Positions 8,716-17,985 of a DNA stretch of 64,000 nucleotides are shown piece by piece. A model generated the notes under the pieces. That model worked only from the letters and a program-made list of their open reading frames with translations. It ran no database searches and was not told the origin of the DNA. The stretch is from GCA-2684655 sp051278165 (GTDB taxonomy: Bacteria > Planctomycetota > UBA1135 > UBA2386), in contig JBNMNW010000002.1 of assembly GCA_051278165.1 (NCBI GenBank), forward strand, positions 1-64,000, read 5' to 3'. Made by a program: the position numbers and the translations under genes. Position 1 is the first letter of the stretch. The number at the start of each line of letters is the position of its first letter.

Positions 8716-10209
8716 ATGCTCGCCGCTGCCGTGACTGCAATGGTGTCTTTCCTGGCACCCGTGCCACAGGAGCCGATCACCGTCCACGAGGACATCCAGT
8801 ATTCGGATGTCGCTCGCCAACCGCGACGTAATCGACTCGATCTGTATCTGCCGACTGCGAAGACTGCGAAGACCCCTAAGGCTGCGAAGCCGGGGGTTGC
8901 TGGGCCGCAGGAATCGGCCGTCGGCGGTGGCGATCTCGAAGCCGGGGATGTCGTGCCGCCGCCGCTCGTGATGTTCGTGCACGGTGGTTCGTGGACTGGC
9001 GGTCACAAGGATAGCTACAAGTGGATGGGGCGGATGCTGGCCGACAACGGCTTTGCTTGCGCGGTCATCAACACGCAGTTGTTTCCGTTCGCCAAGCCGG
9101 ACGTGATGGTCAAAGACTGCGGCCAGGCATTTGGCTTCTTGCACAAGAACGCCAACAAGTATGGCTTCGACGGCAACCAACTGTTTGTCATGGGCCACTC
9201 CTCCGGCGCCCACCTGTCGTGTTGGTTGGCGCTCGACGACGCCCAACTTAAGGCCGCCGGCGTGCCGAAGAAGGCGTTGCGCGGCTCGGTGTTGTTGTCC
9301 GGCGTCTACGACATTCGTTCGCGCCACTTCGCCCTCGATGCGGTCTTTGGGGCGGACTCCGAGTTTCGCAAGCGCGCGACGCCGCTGTTGCACGCCGACA
9401 AGACCGATGCGCCGGTGTTCCTCGCTTGGGCGCAGAAGGACCTGCCCGGTCTAGCGTTGTGCGCGCGCATGCTGCGTGATCGGTTGCTCGAAGCCGGCGT
9501 GCCGGTGGCAGCGCATCAATACCCGGACTGCAATCACGCCGACTACATCTACGCGCTGACGAAGCACGAGGATCCGGTGATGAAGGACGTGCTGCAGTTC
9601 TTGCACGATCCCCAGAAAGCGACTACCAGGCGGGAAGTGAAGCGCAAGCAGGCTCTGTTGTGGGTCGCTACGAACGACCGCGAACACGCCGTGGGGGATG
9701 CCATTCGCAACGCGATGCAGCCGCATGGTGTCGAAGTGTTGGTGCAAGACTTTGCGGACCCAACCTGCAACTGTGTCGCCGAGGCATTCCGTCAGCTGTG
9801 TCTCGATCGCAAGGCAGCGGATGCGATGTTGCCGAGCTACGTCGGGGGCATCGGCCAAGGCGGCCTCGCTGCTGCGACCGCGCCATTGACGGCACGCAAG
9901 GATGGTCTGCTCGGTCGTATCGTTGCAGGTATCGCGTTGGACTCGCGTTCGTTGGCCGCTTTCAGTCAGCGTTCGTTCGCCGAAGATACGAACTACCTGA
10001 CAGAGTCGCGACTACTCAGCGTGCTGGGCGACCAGGACTCGAAAGAGAAGCGTTCGCAGTCGATGTCCCGCACGTCGTCGCTACTTCGTAAGGGGCTGGA
10101 AGCGCACCCCGTCGAGTTGGCCAACACGACGGTCGAAGCCGCCTTGCTGGCAGTGCGCGCCGACGACAGTTTGGTCGTGCCGATGCTGCTGGCGTTTTTG
10201 TTCCCGTAG
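8716..10209 (+). CDS. Exported alpha/beta-hydrolase (esterase) with an extra C-terminal domain
   Basis: Predicted secreted carboxylesterase or lipase of the alpha/beta-hydrolase fold. The ATG at 8716 starts a signal-like helix (MLAAAVTAMVSFLAPVP); the frame is open back to a TTG at 8614, but that stretch lacks protein character. The catalytic domain (~25-300) has the oxyanion motif HGGSW and nucleophile elbow GHSSGAH; the Asp and His are probably in APVFLAWAQKD and NHADYIYAL. An insertion at ~45-80 contains a 9-bp DNA repeat encoding Lys/Thr/Ala. The last ~190 residues form a second region with GIGQGG, which looks like a nucleophile elbow with Gln for Ser, so it may be a degenerate hydrolase half. 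It follows the large cytochrome protein and ends 20 bp from the convergent mscS. Confidence 0.78.
   Translation: MLAAAVTAMVSFLAPVPQEPITVHEDIQYSDVARQPRRNRLDLYLPTAKTAKTPKAAKPGVAGPQESAVGGGDLEAGDVVPPPLVMFVHGGSWTGGHKDSYKWMGRMLADNGFACAVINTQLFPFAKPDVMVKDCGQAFGFLHKNANKYGFDGNQLFVMGHSSGAHLSCWLALDDAQLKAAGVPKKALRGSVLLSGVYDIRSRHFALDAVFGADSEFRKRATPLLHADKTDAPVFLAWAQKDLPGLALCARMLRDRLLEAGVPVAAHQYPDCNHADYIYALTKHEDPVMKDVLQFLHDPQKATTRREVKRKQALLWVATNDREHAVGDAIRNAMQPHGVEVLVQDFADPTCNCVAEAFRQLCLDRKAADAMLPSYVGGIGQGGLAAATAPLTARKDGLLGRIVAGIALDSRSLAAFSQRSFAEDTNYLTESRLLSVLGDQDSKEKRSQSMSRTSSLLRKGLEAHPVELANTTVEAALLAVRADDSLVVPMLLAFLFP
8857..8892 (+). repeat. 9-bp tandem repeat in the esterase gene (4 units)
   Basis: Four head-to-tail 9-bp units of the type ACTGCGAAG, the third diverged, encode a Thr/Ala-Lys run in a linker between the first strand and the oxyanion-hole motif. 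Confidence 0.7.
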
Positions 10210-10229
10210 CGCAGCCGTCGCCGGTTGGC

Positions 10230-11978
10230 TTACGCCGACTTGACGCCGTGCACCTGCAGTTGCGGGAAGGGGATACCGAAACCGTGCTCGGTGCAGGCGG
10301 CGACCAGCGCTTGGTTGATGCGGCGCTGGATCGCTTTGTAGCGCATGGCAGCCTTGCCTTCGAGGCCGACCAACACCACGAAATCGAGCGAACTTGCGCC
10401 TGCCGATTTCAGTTCGACGCGGATTGAGCGCATCGCATCGCCATCGACATCTGCTTCCAACGCGGCTACGACCGCTTCGTGGAAGGCGGCAGGAACGCGC
10501 TGTAGAGCCAGTTCCTGGTGGCTGTAGTCGATCCCGAACGTCACGGCGATTTCGAAGCCATGCGACAGATTGCGCGGGCTCATCGCCAGGAAGTCTGTGG
10601 TGGGGATCGTCTGTGGCGCATCGTTGCGCTTGACGAAGATCACGATTTCGGGCGTCTGCATTTCGATGTAGCCCAGCGAGTCGCCGAGCATCACGATGTC
10701 GCCTTGCTCGCACGGAAACCAAGGTTCGTCAGCGGCGCCGAGGCGTGAGCGTTGGCCAATCAACTGGCCAATCGGCATGCGCAGGGTGCCTCCCGTAAGC
10801 GCCGGGTTTCTGAGCTTGGTGTAGAACCGCAGCGACTCGACCCGGTAGGGCAGGCCATCGACCAGGATGCGCTCGCCTTCGCGCACCGAGCCCACGTTGA
10901 GCAGCATCCGGATCTCTTCCAGATACTGGGGTGCCTGCTTGGTCATGACCCAGCCGATGGCGACGACGAACAGGATTCCGATCGTGAAGATGACGAACTC
11001 TCCCCGTGCATACGCCGTGATCAGGATGGCGACGACGGCGACCACTACCGTCAGTATGCGCATCAAGATCGTTACCAGCCGGGCCGCGAAGCCACGCTTA
11101 CGTTTCCTGGTGACGATGAGATTGCTCAGCAAGCGCATCGCAAAGAACGTCAACAAAAACACCCCAAGGCACCACAGGATGCTGATGCCACTGTCTTGCA
11201 CGCCCTCGTCAAACTTGGTGGTCAGCGTCTGCCAGATCGTGGTCTTGCTCTCATTTTGGATTCGCTGCTTTTCGCCGAGCACGAGGATCTTGCTACCGAG
11301 ACTGCGCAGCAGCGGTTGCCAGTGCTCAGCCAATTCCCGTTGCGCCTCGGCAGCAGCTAGCAGGCTTCCTGGGCTGCCATCGACCTTGAATTGTGCGATG
11401 GCGTTGGTGACTCGCGCGCTCGCTTGTGCCGCGGTGACGCGACGGCTTCTGGCGCTCTCGAGGTCGTCTGTGACCTGCTGCGCCTCGCGCGGAGCCTCCG
11501 TCCAGTCCTTGACCACGGAGACGATGGGGCGCACCGTTTCGACCAACTCTTCCTGAAGGTTGAATTTGACGGCCGTTGGGTCTTCAAATTTCTTGACGTC
11601 GATGCTCGTGACCAAGCTCGCGAACTCCAGCCGTTGTTGGCGAATCTCTAGGTCCAGCTCCTTCGCCTTGTTCTGATCGTTTGCGGCCAACGCGGCGGCA
11701 CGCTCTAGTCGCGTGTCTTTCAGCACCCCTGCGACACTGCGGAGCGCTTCGGCGGTGCTCTCTAGTAGGCCTGGTTCCGGGTCTTGTTGCTTGGCCTCGG
11801 TTGCGACAGTCTCCTGGCCGGGCGTAGGGCTGAGAAGATCGATCGCGGGCGTACCGGCCTCGGGGGCTACGCCAGCCGCAGGCCCCTCAGACACGGGGGG
11901 CTGTGCGGCAATCGGGAGTGGCGAAAGTAGCCCTGCTGTCAGCATTGCCAGGATCAGACGAGTCACGAGCGTGCGCAT
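10230..11978 (-). CDS. MscS-family mechanosensitive channel with long periplasmic N-terminus
   Basis: A membrane channel of the small-conductance mechanosensitive family, expected to release solutes on hypo-osmotic shock. A signal peptide (to about residue 27) is followed by a ~210-residue periplasmic section rich in Ala, Glu and Gln with coiled-coil character. Three or four membrane helices follow around residues 245-340, then the MscS beta domain. The C-terminal IPFPQLQVHG matches the signature IPFPQ-x-x-V(H) that ends the MscS alpha/beta domain. Length 582 residues resembles the larger MscK-like proteins. The ATG at 11978 is preferred over a TTG three codons upstream. It is convergent with the esterase gene and divergent from hisS. 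Confidence 0.87.
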   Translation of the reverse strand: MRTLVTRLILAMLTAGLLSPLPIAAQPPVSEGPAAGVAPEAGTPAIDLLSPTPGQETVATEAKQQDPEPGLLESTAEALRSVAGVLKDTRLERAAALAANDQNKAKELDLEIRQQRLEFASLVTSIDVKKFEDPTAVKFNLQEELVETVRPIVSVVKDWTEAPREAQQVTDDLESARSRRVTAAQASARVTNAIAQFKVDGSPGSLLAAAEAQRELAEHWQPLLRSLGSKILVLGEKQRIQNESKTTIWQTLTTKFDEGVQDSGISILWCLGVFLLTFFAMRLLSNLIVTRKRKRGFAARLVTILMRILTVVVAVVAILITAYARGEFVIFTIGILFVVAIGWVMTKQAPQYLEEIRMLLNVGSVREGERILVDGLPYRVESLRFYTKLRNPALTGGTLRMPIGQLIGQRSRLGAADEPWFPCEQGDIVMLGDSLGYIEMQTPEIVIFVKRNDAPQTIPTTDFLAMSPRNLSHGFEIAVTFGIDYSHQELALQRVPAAFHEAVVAALEADVDGDAMRSIRVELKSAGASSLDFVVLVGLEGKAAMRYKAIQRRINQALVAACTEHGFGIPFPQLQVHGVKSA

Positions 11979-12041
11979 GATCGCCAAGGTAGCGCAGCGT
12001 CCGTTTGGATTCGCGCGCCGAGGCGGCTACACCATTGGCAG

Positions 12042-13379
12042 ATGAGCAAAGCGATCTCGACGAAACCCCCGAGCGGCATGCGCGACTTCCTGGCTGAGGA
12101 TGTGGTGCGTCGCCGCCATGTGCTCGCCATCGTGCAGCGCGTGTATGAGTCTTTTGGCTTCGTGCCGCTCGAAACTCCGACCATCGAGAACCTGTCGACG
12201 CTGCTCGGCAAGTATGGGCCCGAAGGCGACCAGCTGCTGTATCGCCTGCTGCACCGCCGCGACAAGCTGACGCGGGCGCTTGATAAGGGGGTCGAGAGCG
12301 AGATGGACTTGTCGGCCGAAGGGCTGCGTTATGACCTGACGGTGCCGTTGGCGCGCGTCGTGGCTAACTACAAGACCCTGCCGTCGTTCTACAAGCGCTA
12401 CCAGATCCAACCGGTGTGGCGTGCGGACCGACCGGCGCGCGGTCGCTTCCGTGAGTTCTACCAGTGCGATGTCGATATCACCGGCACGAACAGCCTGGTC
12501 GCCGATGCCGAAGTCTGCGGCGCCATTGCGCAAGTGCTGCGCGAACTCGGCTTCACCGACTTCAAGATTGCGACCAACCATCGTGAGCTGTTGCGCGCCT
12601 TGGTCGCCGATGCTGGCATCCCCGCCGAACAGGAGTCGTTGGCGTTGATCGCGCTCGACAAGCTCGACAAGGTGCAGAAGGAAGGCGTGCTCAAGGAGCT
12701 CTCTGAGAAGGGCATTCCTGAGTCGCAGGCAAACAGCTTGTTGGACTCGTTGGATCGCATGCGCGAAGACGGTGCCCTCGAACGCATGTGCGAAGGCGAC
12801 GGTCCCGGTGCGGTCGGCGCACAGGAATTGCGCGAGCTGTTCCTGCTGGCGAGCGGTGGTCCGGCTAGCGAGCATCTGACGTTCGATCCGACCTTGGCGC
12901 GAGGGCTGAGCTACTACACCGGCCCGATCTTCGAGATCCAAATTGAGGGCCTCGCCGGCTCAATGGGCGGCGGCGGGCGCTACGACAACCTGATTGGCAT
13001 GTTCCAGAAGCAGGGCGTGCCGGCGGTTGGCTTCTCGCTCGGCCTTGAGCGCGTGCTGCTCGTGATGACCGAGCGCAACATGTTCCCCGAGCTCGGCATC
13101 GGGCCGGAGCTGCTGCTGTGCCGCATGGCTGAAGTGGACGCTTCGAAGGTGCTGGCAGTCGCCAGCGAGCTGCGCGCTTCAGGCCTTCGTGTCGAAGTCT
13201 ATGCCGACGCAGTGGCGATGAAGAAGCAGTTGCAGTACGCCAATACCATTGGTGTCTCCCATGTTGGCATCCTTGGACCAGTTGAGCTGGCTGACGGCAT
13301 CATTGCGCTCAAGGATTTGGTTAGCGGCGAACAAGTGGCTTGTTCGGTGAAAGATGTGGCGGGGCATGTGCGTTCCTAA
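12042..13379 (+). CDS. hisS: Histidyl-tRNA synthetase
   Basis: Class II aminoacyl-tRNA synthetase that charges tRNA-His. The N-terminus (PPSGMRDFL) and motif 2 region (RYQIQPVWRADRPARGRFREFYQCDVD) are characteristic. The histidine-A signature is seen in LARGLSYYTGPIFEIQ, and motif 3 lies in VGFSLGLERVLLVM. The C-terminal anticodon-binding domain occupies about residues 345-440. Length 445 residues is slightly longer than many bacterial HisS. It starts 63 bp from the divergent mscS and is followed 33 bp later by an unrelated-looking gene in the same direction. Confidence 0.95.
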   Translation: MSKAISTKPPSGMRDFLAEDVVRRRHVLAIVQRVYESFGFVPLETPTIENLSTLLGKYGPEGDQLLYRLLHRRDKLTRALDKGVESEMDLSAEGLRYDLTVPLARVVANYKTLPSFYKRYQIQPVWRADRPARGRFREFYQCDVDITGTNSLVADAEVCGAIAQVLRELGFTDFKIATNHRELLRALVADAGIPAEQESLALIALDKLDKVQKEGVLKELSEKGIPESQANSLLDSLDRMREDGALERMCEGDGPGAVGAQELRELFLLASGGPASEHLTFDPTLARGLSYYTGPIFEIQIEGLAGSMGGGGRYDNLIGMFQKQGVPAVGFSLGLERVLLVMTERNMFPELGIGPELLLCRMAEVDASKVLAVASELRASGLRVEVYADAVAMKKQLQYANTIGVSHVGILGPVELADGIIALKDLVSGEQVACSVKDVAGHVRS

Positions 13380-13412
13380 CAGAGCTCACCAGCTAGTCTA
13401 GATTCCTATTCC

Positions 13413-14435
13413 ATGCCCGAAGCGAGTTCCGCGATGCCCAATGACGCGCCGCAGCCATTGCGGTCCGAAGAGCTCGAACTAGTTTCGCGCATCGTTGCGG
13501 CGTTGCGTGCGTGCGCTACGGATGACGCCAGAGAATCGATTCGGGCCATTAAGCACCACCTGCAGAACCTCGCGCTGTTTGGCGAGCTGCTCAATCGCTA
13601 TCCATCGCCGCTGACCGATCAGATTCTGCACGGCAAGAAGCGCGGCCTCGAGACGCTGGTCGACACGATGGTGTTGACCGACCAGGCCACCTTTCCGTTC
13701 CGCGCGCCGACCCAAGCACTGGTTGGTCGCACAATGAACATGGCGCAGATCAACTTCCTGCGCATGTTGTGGCATCTCGCTGGCAGCCTGCCGGCCGGTG
13801 ACGATGCTAAGAAGCTTGGCTGTGAGGACGCGTTCGAACTGCGCGAAGCGGCGGCGCATCGGTTGCGCGCCGCAGTGCATACGAGGTTGGTCGAAGAAGT
13901 GCTCGTCGACATCGTGACCGATGCATTAGTGGGGCGCTCCCTGCGGGCTCAAGGTGCTCGCAGCCTCGCGCATCTGTGGGGCAACCGCCTCACTTGGCGC
14001 GTGCACGACTTCTTCCCGATCCTCGCGGCAACCTGGGAGGCGCGACAACGCGTGCAGGTGATCGGTGGAACGTTGGCCGGTAGCTGCGAGTTGATGCAGT
14101 TGATGACCAAGGGCGGCGATGCCGAGTTCGTCGATCTGTTCACTGACTGCGACTACGGCGAAGTGGAGCTGCAGGCGTTCCGCGAGTTCTTGTTCGGTAC
14201 CTCGTCCGAAGAGCTCGACCGCCTTGCTGAGCGCATGGCAACCGAAGGCCTGACCAGCATCGAGCTCGACAGCCGGATCGGCGAAGTCACGCGCGACTCG
14301 GGCTCGATCCTGTTCGAGTTCTTCCGCACGCGCTTGGTGCAGTGTAGTTCTCGCCGCGTCGCTGGGCTACCAGGCCCAAGGCATACTGCCGAGGGCTACG
14401 TGATGCTTGCGTGGCTGCAGAAGCAGTGCCCGTAG
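13413..14435 (+). CDS. Conserved-looking cytosolic protein of unknown function
   Basis: A 340-residue soluble, strongly helical protein without signal peptide or membrane segment. I recognise no family. It contains several Leu/Ala/Arg-rich helices and an acidic C-terminal half; conserved-looking stretches include NRLTWRVHDFFPILAATWEAR and DLFTDCDYGEVELQAFREF. It lies 33 bp after hisS on the same strand, so the two are probably cotranscribed, but that gives no functional clue. The last 14 bases, including the TAG stop, are duplicated immediately downstream. Start: ATG at 13413; another Met seven codons in is possible. Confidence 0.75.
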   Translation: MPEASSAMPNDAPQPLRSEELELVSRIVAALRACATDDARESIRAIKHHLQNLALFGELLNRYPSPLTDQILHGKKRGLETLVDTMVLTDQATFPFRAPTQALVGRTMNMAQINFLRMLWHLAGSLPAGDDAKKLGCEDAFELREAAAHRLRAAVHTRLVEEVLVDIVTDALVGRSLRAQGARSLAHLWGNRLTWRVHDFFPILAATWEARQRVQVIGGTLAGSCELMQLMTKGGDAEFVDLFTDCDYGEVELQAFREFLFGTSSEELDRLAERMATEGLTSIELDSRIGEVTRDSGSILFEFFRTRLVQCSSRRVAGLPGPRHTAEGYVMLAWLQKQCP

Positions 14436-14477
14436 AGCAGTGCCCGTAGAGCAGATCGCCGGCAGCAGATCACCGGC
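14422..14477. repeat. 14-bp tandem repeat across a stop codon (4 units)
   Basis: The first two units, 14422-14435 and 14436-14449, are identical (AGCAGTGCCCGTAG) and each carries a TAG. The first TAG is the real stop of the preceding gene. Two further units of the form AGCAGATCRCCGGC follow. The array fills the space up to the end of the convergent polA. Confidence 0.9.
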
Positions 14478-14493
14478 AGCAGAGCTTGCACAC

Positions 14494-17208
14494 CTAGTGC
14501 GCTTCAAGCCAGTTCGCGCCAACGCCGAGGCTGACTTCTAGTGGCACCTTGAGGTCCGCAGCGCCGACCATCTCGTCGCGCAACAGGCGTTCGACTTCGA
14601 GGCGCTCTTCATCCGGCACGTCGAGTATCAGTTCGTCATGAACCTGCAGCAGCATCTTCGTCTGCAGGCCACGAGTCTCTAGGGCCGCGTGCACCGCCAG
14701 CATCGCCCGTTTGACGATGTCGGCGGCGGCACCCTGAATCGGCGTGTTGACAGCCATGTTCTCGGCGGCGATGCGCTGCATGGCGTTGGTTGAGTCGATG
14801 TCTGCGAGTGGCCGGCGGCGACCGAACATCGTGCGCACTTCCTTCTCGATGCGGGCGTGCTCGAGCGACCGGTCGAGGTATTCCTTCACACCCGGCAAAG
14901 CCCGGAAGTAGCTGTTGATGAACTTCTTGGCCTCCGGCGGTCGCATGCCGGTTTCGTTGGCGAGGCGGGACGCGCCCATGCCATACATCAGCCCGTAGTT
15001 GATGATCTTTGCTTGGTTGCGCAGCTCGGGCGTAACCATCGTTGGCAACAGACCGTGCACCAGGGCCGCGGTGCGTTCGTGGATGTCTTCGCCTTGGTTG
15101 AACGACTCGACTAGCGCTTTGTCTTCCGACAGGTGCGCCAGGATGCGCAGTTCGATCTGCGAGTAGTCGGCGGACATCAGCTGCCAGCCCTTCTTCTTGG
15201 CAACGAACGCGGCGCGCACCTTGCGGCCCTCTTCGGTGCGGATCGGAATGTTCTGCAGGTTGGGGTCTTCGCTACTCAGGCGTCCGGTTGCGGCGACGGC
15301 TTGATTGAACGTCGTGTGTACGCGGTCAGTGTCGGGCTGCGCCAACGTCGGCAAGGTGTCGATGTAGGTGCTCTTGAGCTTCGATAGCTGGCGCCACTCG
15401 AGCACCAGTTGCGGCACTTCATGTTTGGCCGCGAGTTTCTCCAGCACGTCGTGGTCGGTCTTGTATTGGCCCTTGGGCGTGCGCTTCGGTTTGAGCTTGG
15501 CGAGCAGGTGCACTTCTAGCTCGTCGAACAAGACCACGCCGAGCTGTTGCGGTGACGCTAAGTTGAACTCGTGGCCGACGCGTTGGAAGACGCGGTCCTG
15601 CAGGATTTCGATGCGCGACCCCATCTCGCGCGACAGCGTCGCCAGGTGCTCACGATTGATCGCGATACCGGTCCACTCCATCTCGAGCAGCACCGGCACG
15701 AGCGGCAATTCCATCTCGCGATACAGCGTCATCGTGCCGTAGCGCTCGAGCAGCTCTTTCATTACAGGCACCAATCGCAGCACCAGGTCGGCTTCTTCGC
15801 AGACGTAGTTGCCCACCAGTTGTGGATCGACTTCGGCGAACGTGCGCTGCTTCTTACCGGTGCCGACCAGGTCCTTGGCCGATGTCTTCTTGAACGTGAA
15901 GTGCTTTAGCGCCAAGTCATCGAGAGAATGCGAGCGCAGGCCGGGTTCGGTGCAGTAGCTGGCCAGCATGATGTCTAGGTCGATGCCGTTCAGGTTGACG
16001 CCGCCCAGCTTGATCTCGGGCGCGCGCAACGCGGCGAGCAAGCGCTTGAGGTCGTGCACCTGCTTCTTCGGCGTCTCGGCCTCAAGCAACGGGCGCAGCA
16101 TGTCGAGATGCGCCTTGTTGGCCTCGCCAAGCGGCACGTAGACCGCTTCACCGGGAGCCGTGGCGAACGCCATGCCGACCAGCCGCCGGGTTTGCAGCGT
16201 CTTGCCCGTGGTCTCCGCGGCAACGGCGAATTGCTCACACGTCTGCAGTCGTTCGATCAACGCCTGCAATTCGGCAAGCCCTGTGATCACCGAATACTTC
16301 TGTTCGACGTCGTCCTGTGGCGGGGCCTTGGCGGCCAGGTCGGCAAGCAAGTTCTTGAACCCGAGCCGCTGGAACAATGGCAGCAGCTTCTCTGGGTTCG
16401 GAGCCGCCGGGCCGATGTCTTCGATGGCGACGCCGACGTCGAGGTCGAGCTGCAGCGTTACGAGTTGTTTGGACAGTCTGGCGAGTTCGCGGTTCTCGTC
16501 GAGTGACTTCTTGATCGACGGCTTCTTGACCTCTTCGAGGTGCTCGTAGATGCCATCCATCGTGCCGAACTGAACGAGCAGGTCGACGGCCGTCTTCTTG
16601 CCGACCTTTGGCACACCTGGCACGTTGTCCGAGCTGTCGCCCATCAACGCCAGCATGTCAACGATCGCTGTCGGCGGCAGACCCCACTTTGCTTCGCACG
16701 ACGTAGCGTCAAAGATCTCTGGCTTGCTGGTCGAACTGCGCAGGTTCCAGAGCTTGATCTTGTCGTCGACGATCTGGAGGAAGTCCTTATCGCCGGTGAC
16801 GATGAACACCTCCATGCCGGCATCGCGCGCCCGCACCGCGAGCGTGCCAATCACGTCATCGGCTTCATGCTCCTCAGCCGCGACAACCTGCAGCCCATAG
16901 CCGTCGACGGCTTCGCGGATGTCGTCGAGTTGGATCGCCATCTCGTCCGGCATCTTGGTGCGCGTCGACTTGTATTCCGGGTAGATCTTGGTGCGCAGCA
17001 AGTCGCCGCGCGGCCCGTCGAACGAAATCGCCATCGCGTCCGGTCGCTCGCGCTCGATCAGCGCCCGTAGCGTCGTGCAGAACCCGTAGGTCGCAGCGGT
17101 GGGGTGGCCATCGTCGGTCGTCAGAGGAGCGCGACCGGTGCCTTGGAAGGCGAAGAAACTGCGGTAGGCCAGTGCCGTACCATCGATCAGGAAGAGCCGC
17201 TTCGCCAT
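14494..17208 (-). CDS. polA: DNA polymerase I
   Basis: A 904-residue family A polymerase for repair and Okazaki-fragment processing. Order: N-terminal 5'-3' flap nuclease with helix-hairpin-helix (~1-290); a 3'-5' exonuclease-like domain (~315-495); polymerase domain with motif A DYSQIELRIL, O helix RNQAKIINYGLMYGMG and motif C VHDEL. The exonuclease domain lacks its metal ligands: the DxE motif reads AAE (~residue 328), the second Asp region reads HDLKRLL (~384), and the YxxxD motif reads YVCEE (~469). Proofreading is therefore probably absent. The O-helix position that is Phe in E. coli and Taq is Tyr here (INYG). The Met at 17208 begins the canonical MAKRLFLIDG; the 15 codons upstream are not protein-like. 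Confidence 0.95.
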   Translation of the reverse strand: MAKRLFLIDGTALAYRSFFAFQGTGRAPLTTDDGHPTAATYGFCTTLRALIERERPDAMAISFDGPRGDLLRTKIYPEYKSTRTKMPDEMAIQLDDIREAVDGYGLQVVAAEEHEADDVIGTLAVRARDAGMEVFIVTGDKDFLQIVDDKIKLWNLRSSTSKPEIFDATSCEAKWGLPPTAIVDMLALMGDSSDNVPGVPKVGKKTAVDLLVQFGTMDGIYEHLEEVKKPSIKKSLDENRELARLSKQLVTLQLDLDVGVAIEDIGPAAPNPEKLLPLFQRLGFKNLLADLAAKAPPQDDVEQKYSVITGLAELQALIERLQTCEQFAVAAETTGKTLQTRRLVGMAFATAPGEAVYVPLGEANKAHLDMLRPLLEAETPKKQVHDLKRLLAALRAPEIKLGGVNLNGIDLDIMLASYCTEPGLRSHSLDDLALKHFTFKKTSAKDLVGTGKKQRTFAEVDPQLVGNYVCEEADLVLRLVPVMKELLERYGTMTLYREMELPLVPVLLEMEWTGIAINREHLATLSREMGSRIEILQDRVFQRVGHEFNLASPQQLGVVLFDELEVHLLAKLKPKRTPKGQYKTDHDVLEKLAAKHEVPQLVLEWRQLSKLKSTYIDTLPTLAQPDTDRVHTTFNQAVAATGRLSSEDPNLQNIPIRTEEGRKVRAAFVAKKKGWQLMSADYSQIELRILAHLSEDKALVESFNQGEDIHERTAALVHGLLPTMVTPELRNQAKIINYGLMYGMGASRLANETGMRPPEAKKFINSYFRALPGVKEYLDRSLEHARIEKEVRTMFGRRRPLADIDSTNAMQRIAAENMAVNTPIQGAAADIVKRAMLAVHAALETRGLQTKMLLQVHDELILDVPDEERLEVERLLRDEMVGAADLKVPLEVSLGVGANWLEAH

Positions 17209-17292
17209 GCCACCGTTGTAGCGTGCGGCGGCTCCGCATCGAAGCGCGATCACGCACCGAGCGGGCTCAGATGCGGCTGTTTGCTCTTGCTT

Positions 17293-17985
17293 CTAATCGT
17301 GAGACGGCAGCAACACCTTGATCAGCACGAACCCGCCGATCAGCACGAGCGTGCCGAGCGTGGTCACCAGCGCGAAGCGCTTCTCGATGAACTCCTTCAT
17401 GCCAGGGCCGTAGCGTTTGAATAGCCACGCGACCAAGAAGAAGCGCGCCGAGCGGCCGACCGCCGAAGCGATCAAGAACATCGGGAAGTTGATTGCACAA
17501 ACACCCGCCAGGATCGTGATCACCTTGTAGGGAATCGGCGTGAAGGCCGCGGCGAAGACGATCCAGAAGTCCCAGTTGCTGTAGAGCTCGCGCACCGACT
17601 CGACGGAGTGCGGGCTGACGCCCGGCACGTAGTCGTAGAAGAAGGTGCGCACGCCATCGTTCTCCCACAGGAAGTATCCGATGCCGTAGCCCGCCATGCC
17701 GCCAACGACCGAGCCGATCGCGCACCAGGTGGCGAACCGGTAGCTCTTATTCACCGTGCCGATGCACATCGCGATCAGCAACACGTCCGGCGGCACCGGG
17801 AAGAAGCTGCTCTCAGCGAACGCCAAGAAAAATAAGGCCGGCACCGCGTACGGCGTCGGAGCCCAGGCTAGCACCCAGTCGTACATGCGACGCGGGATGG
17901 TCGTGATCTTGGCCCAAAGGCCCTTGCCACCGGTTGGCTGACCGGCGTCCTTATCGGTGCTGTTCACAGCGTTCCTATCGGCCAT
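17293..17985 (-). CDS. DedA/VTT-family (YqaA-like) membrane protein
   Basis: A 230-residue integral membrane protein of the SNARE-associated/VTT superfamily, whose members are linked to lipid scrambling or flippase activity. A ~25-residue polar N-terminus precedes 4-5 hydrophobic segments. Family-typical features are ESSFFPVPPDVLLIAMC near residue 60 and the G-rich segment VVGGMAGYGIGYF, followed by FTPIPYKVITILAG, in which the FxPxPxK pattern is the conserved reentrant motif. The Met at 17985 is chosen because it overlaps the end of recJ by 11 bp and removes 59 upstream codons that merely read recJ in another frame. Probably cotranscribed with recJ. Confidence 0.82.
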   Translation of the reverse strand: MADRNAVNSTDKDAGQPTGGKGLWAKITTIPRRMYDWVLAWAPTPYAVPALFFLAFAESSFFPVPPDVLLIAMCIGTVNKSYRFATWCAIGSVVGGMAGYGIGYFLWENDGVRTFFYDYVPGVSPHSVESVRELYSNWDFWIVFAAAFTPIPYKVITILAGVCAINFPMFLIASAVGRSARFFLVAWLFKRYGPGMKEFIEKRFALVTTLGTLVLIGGFVLIKVLLPSHD

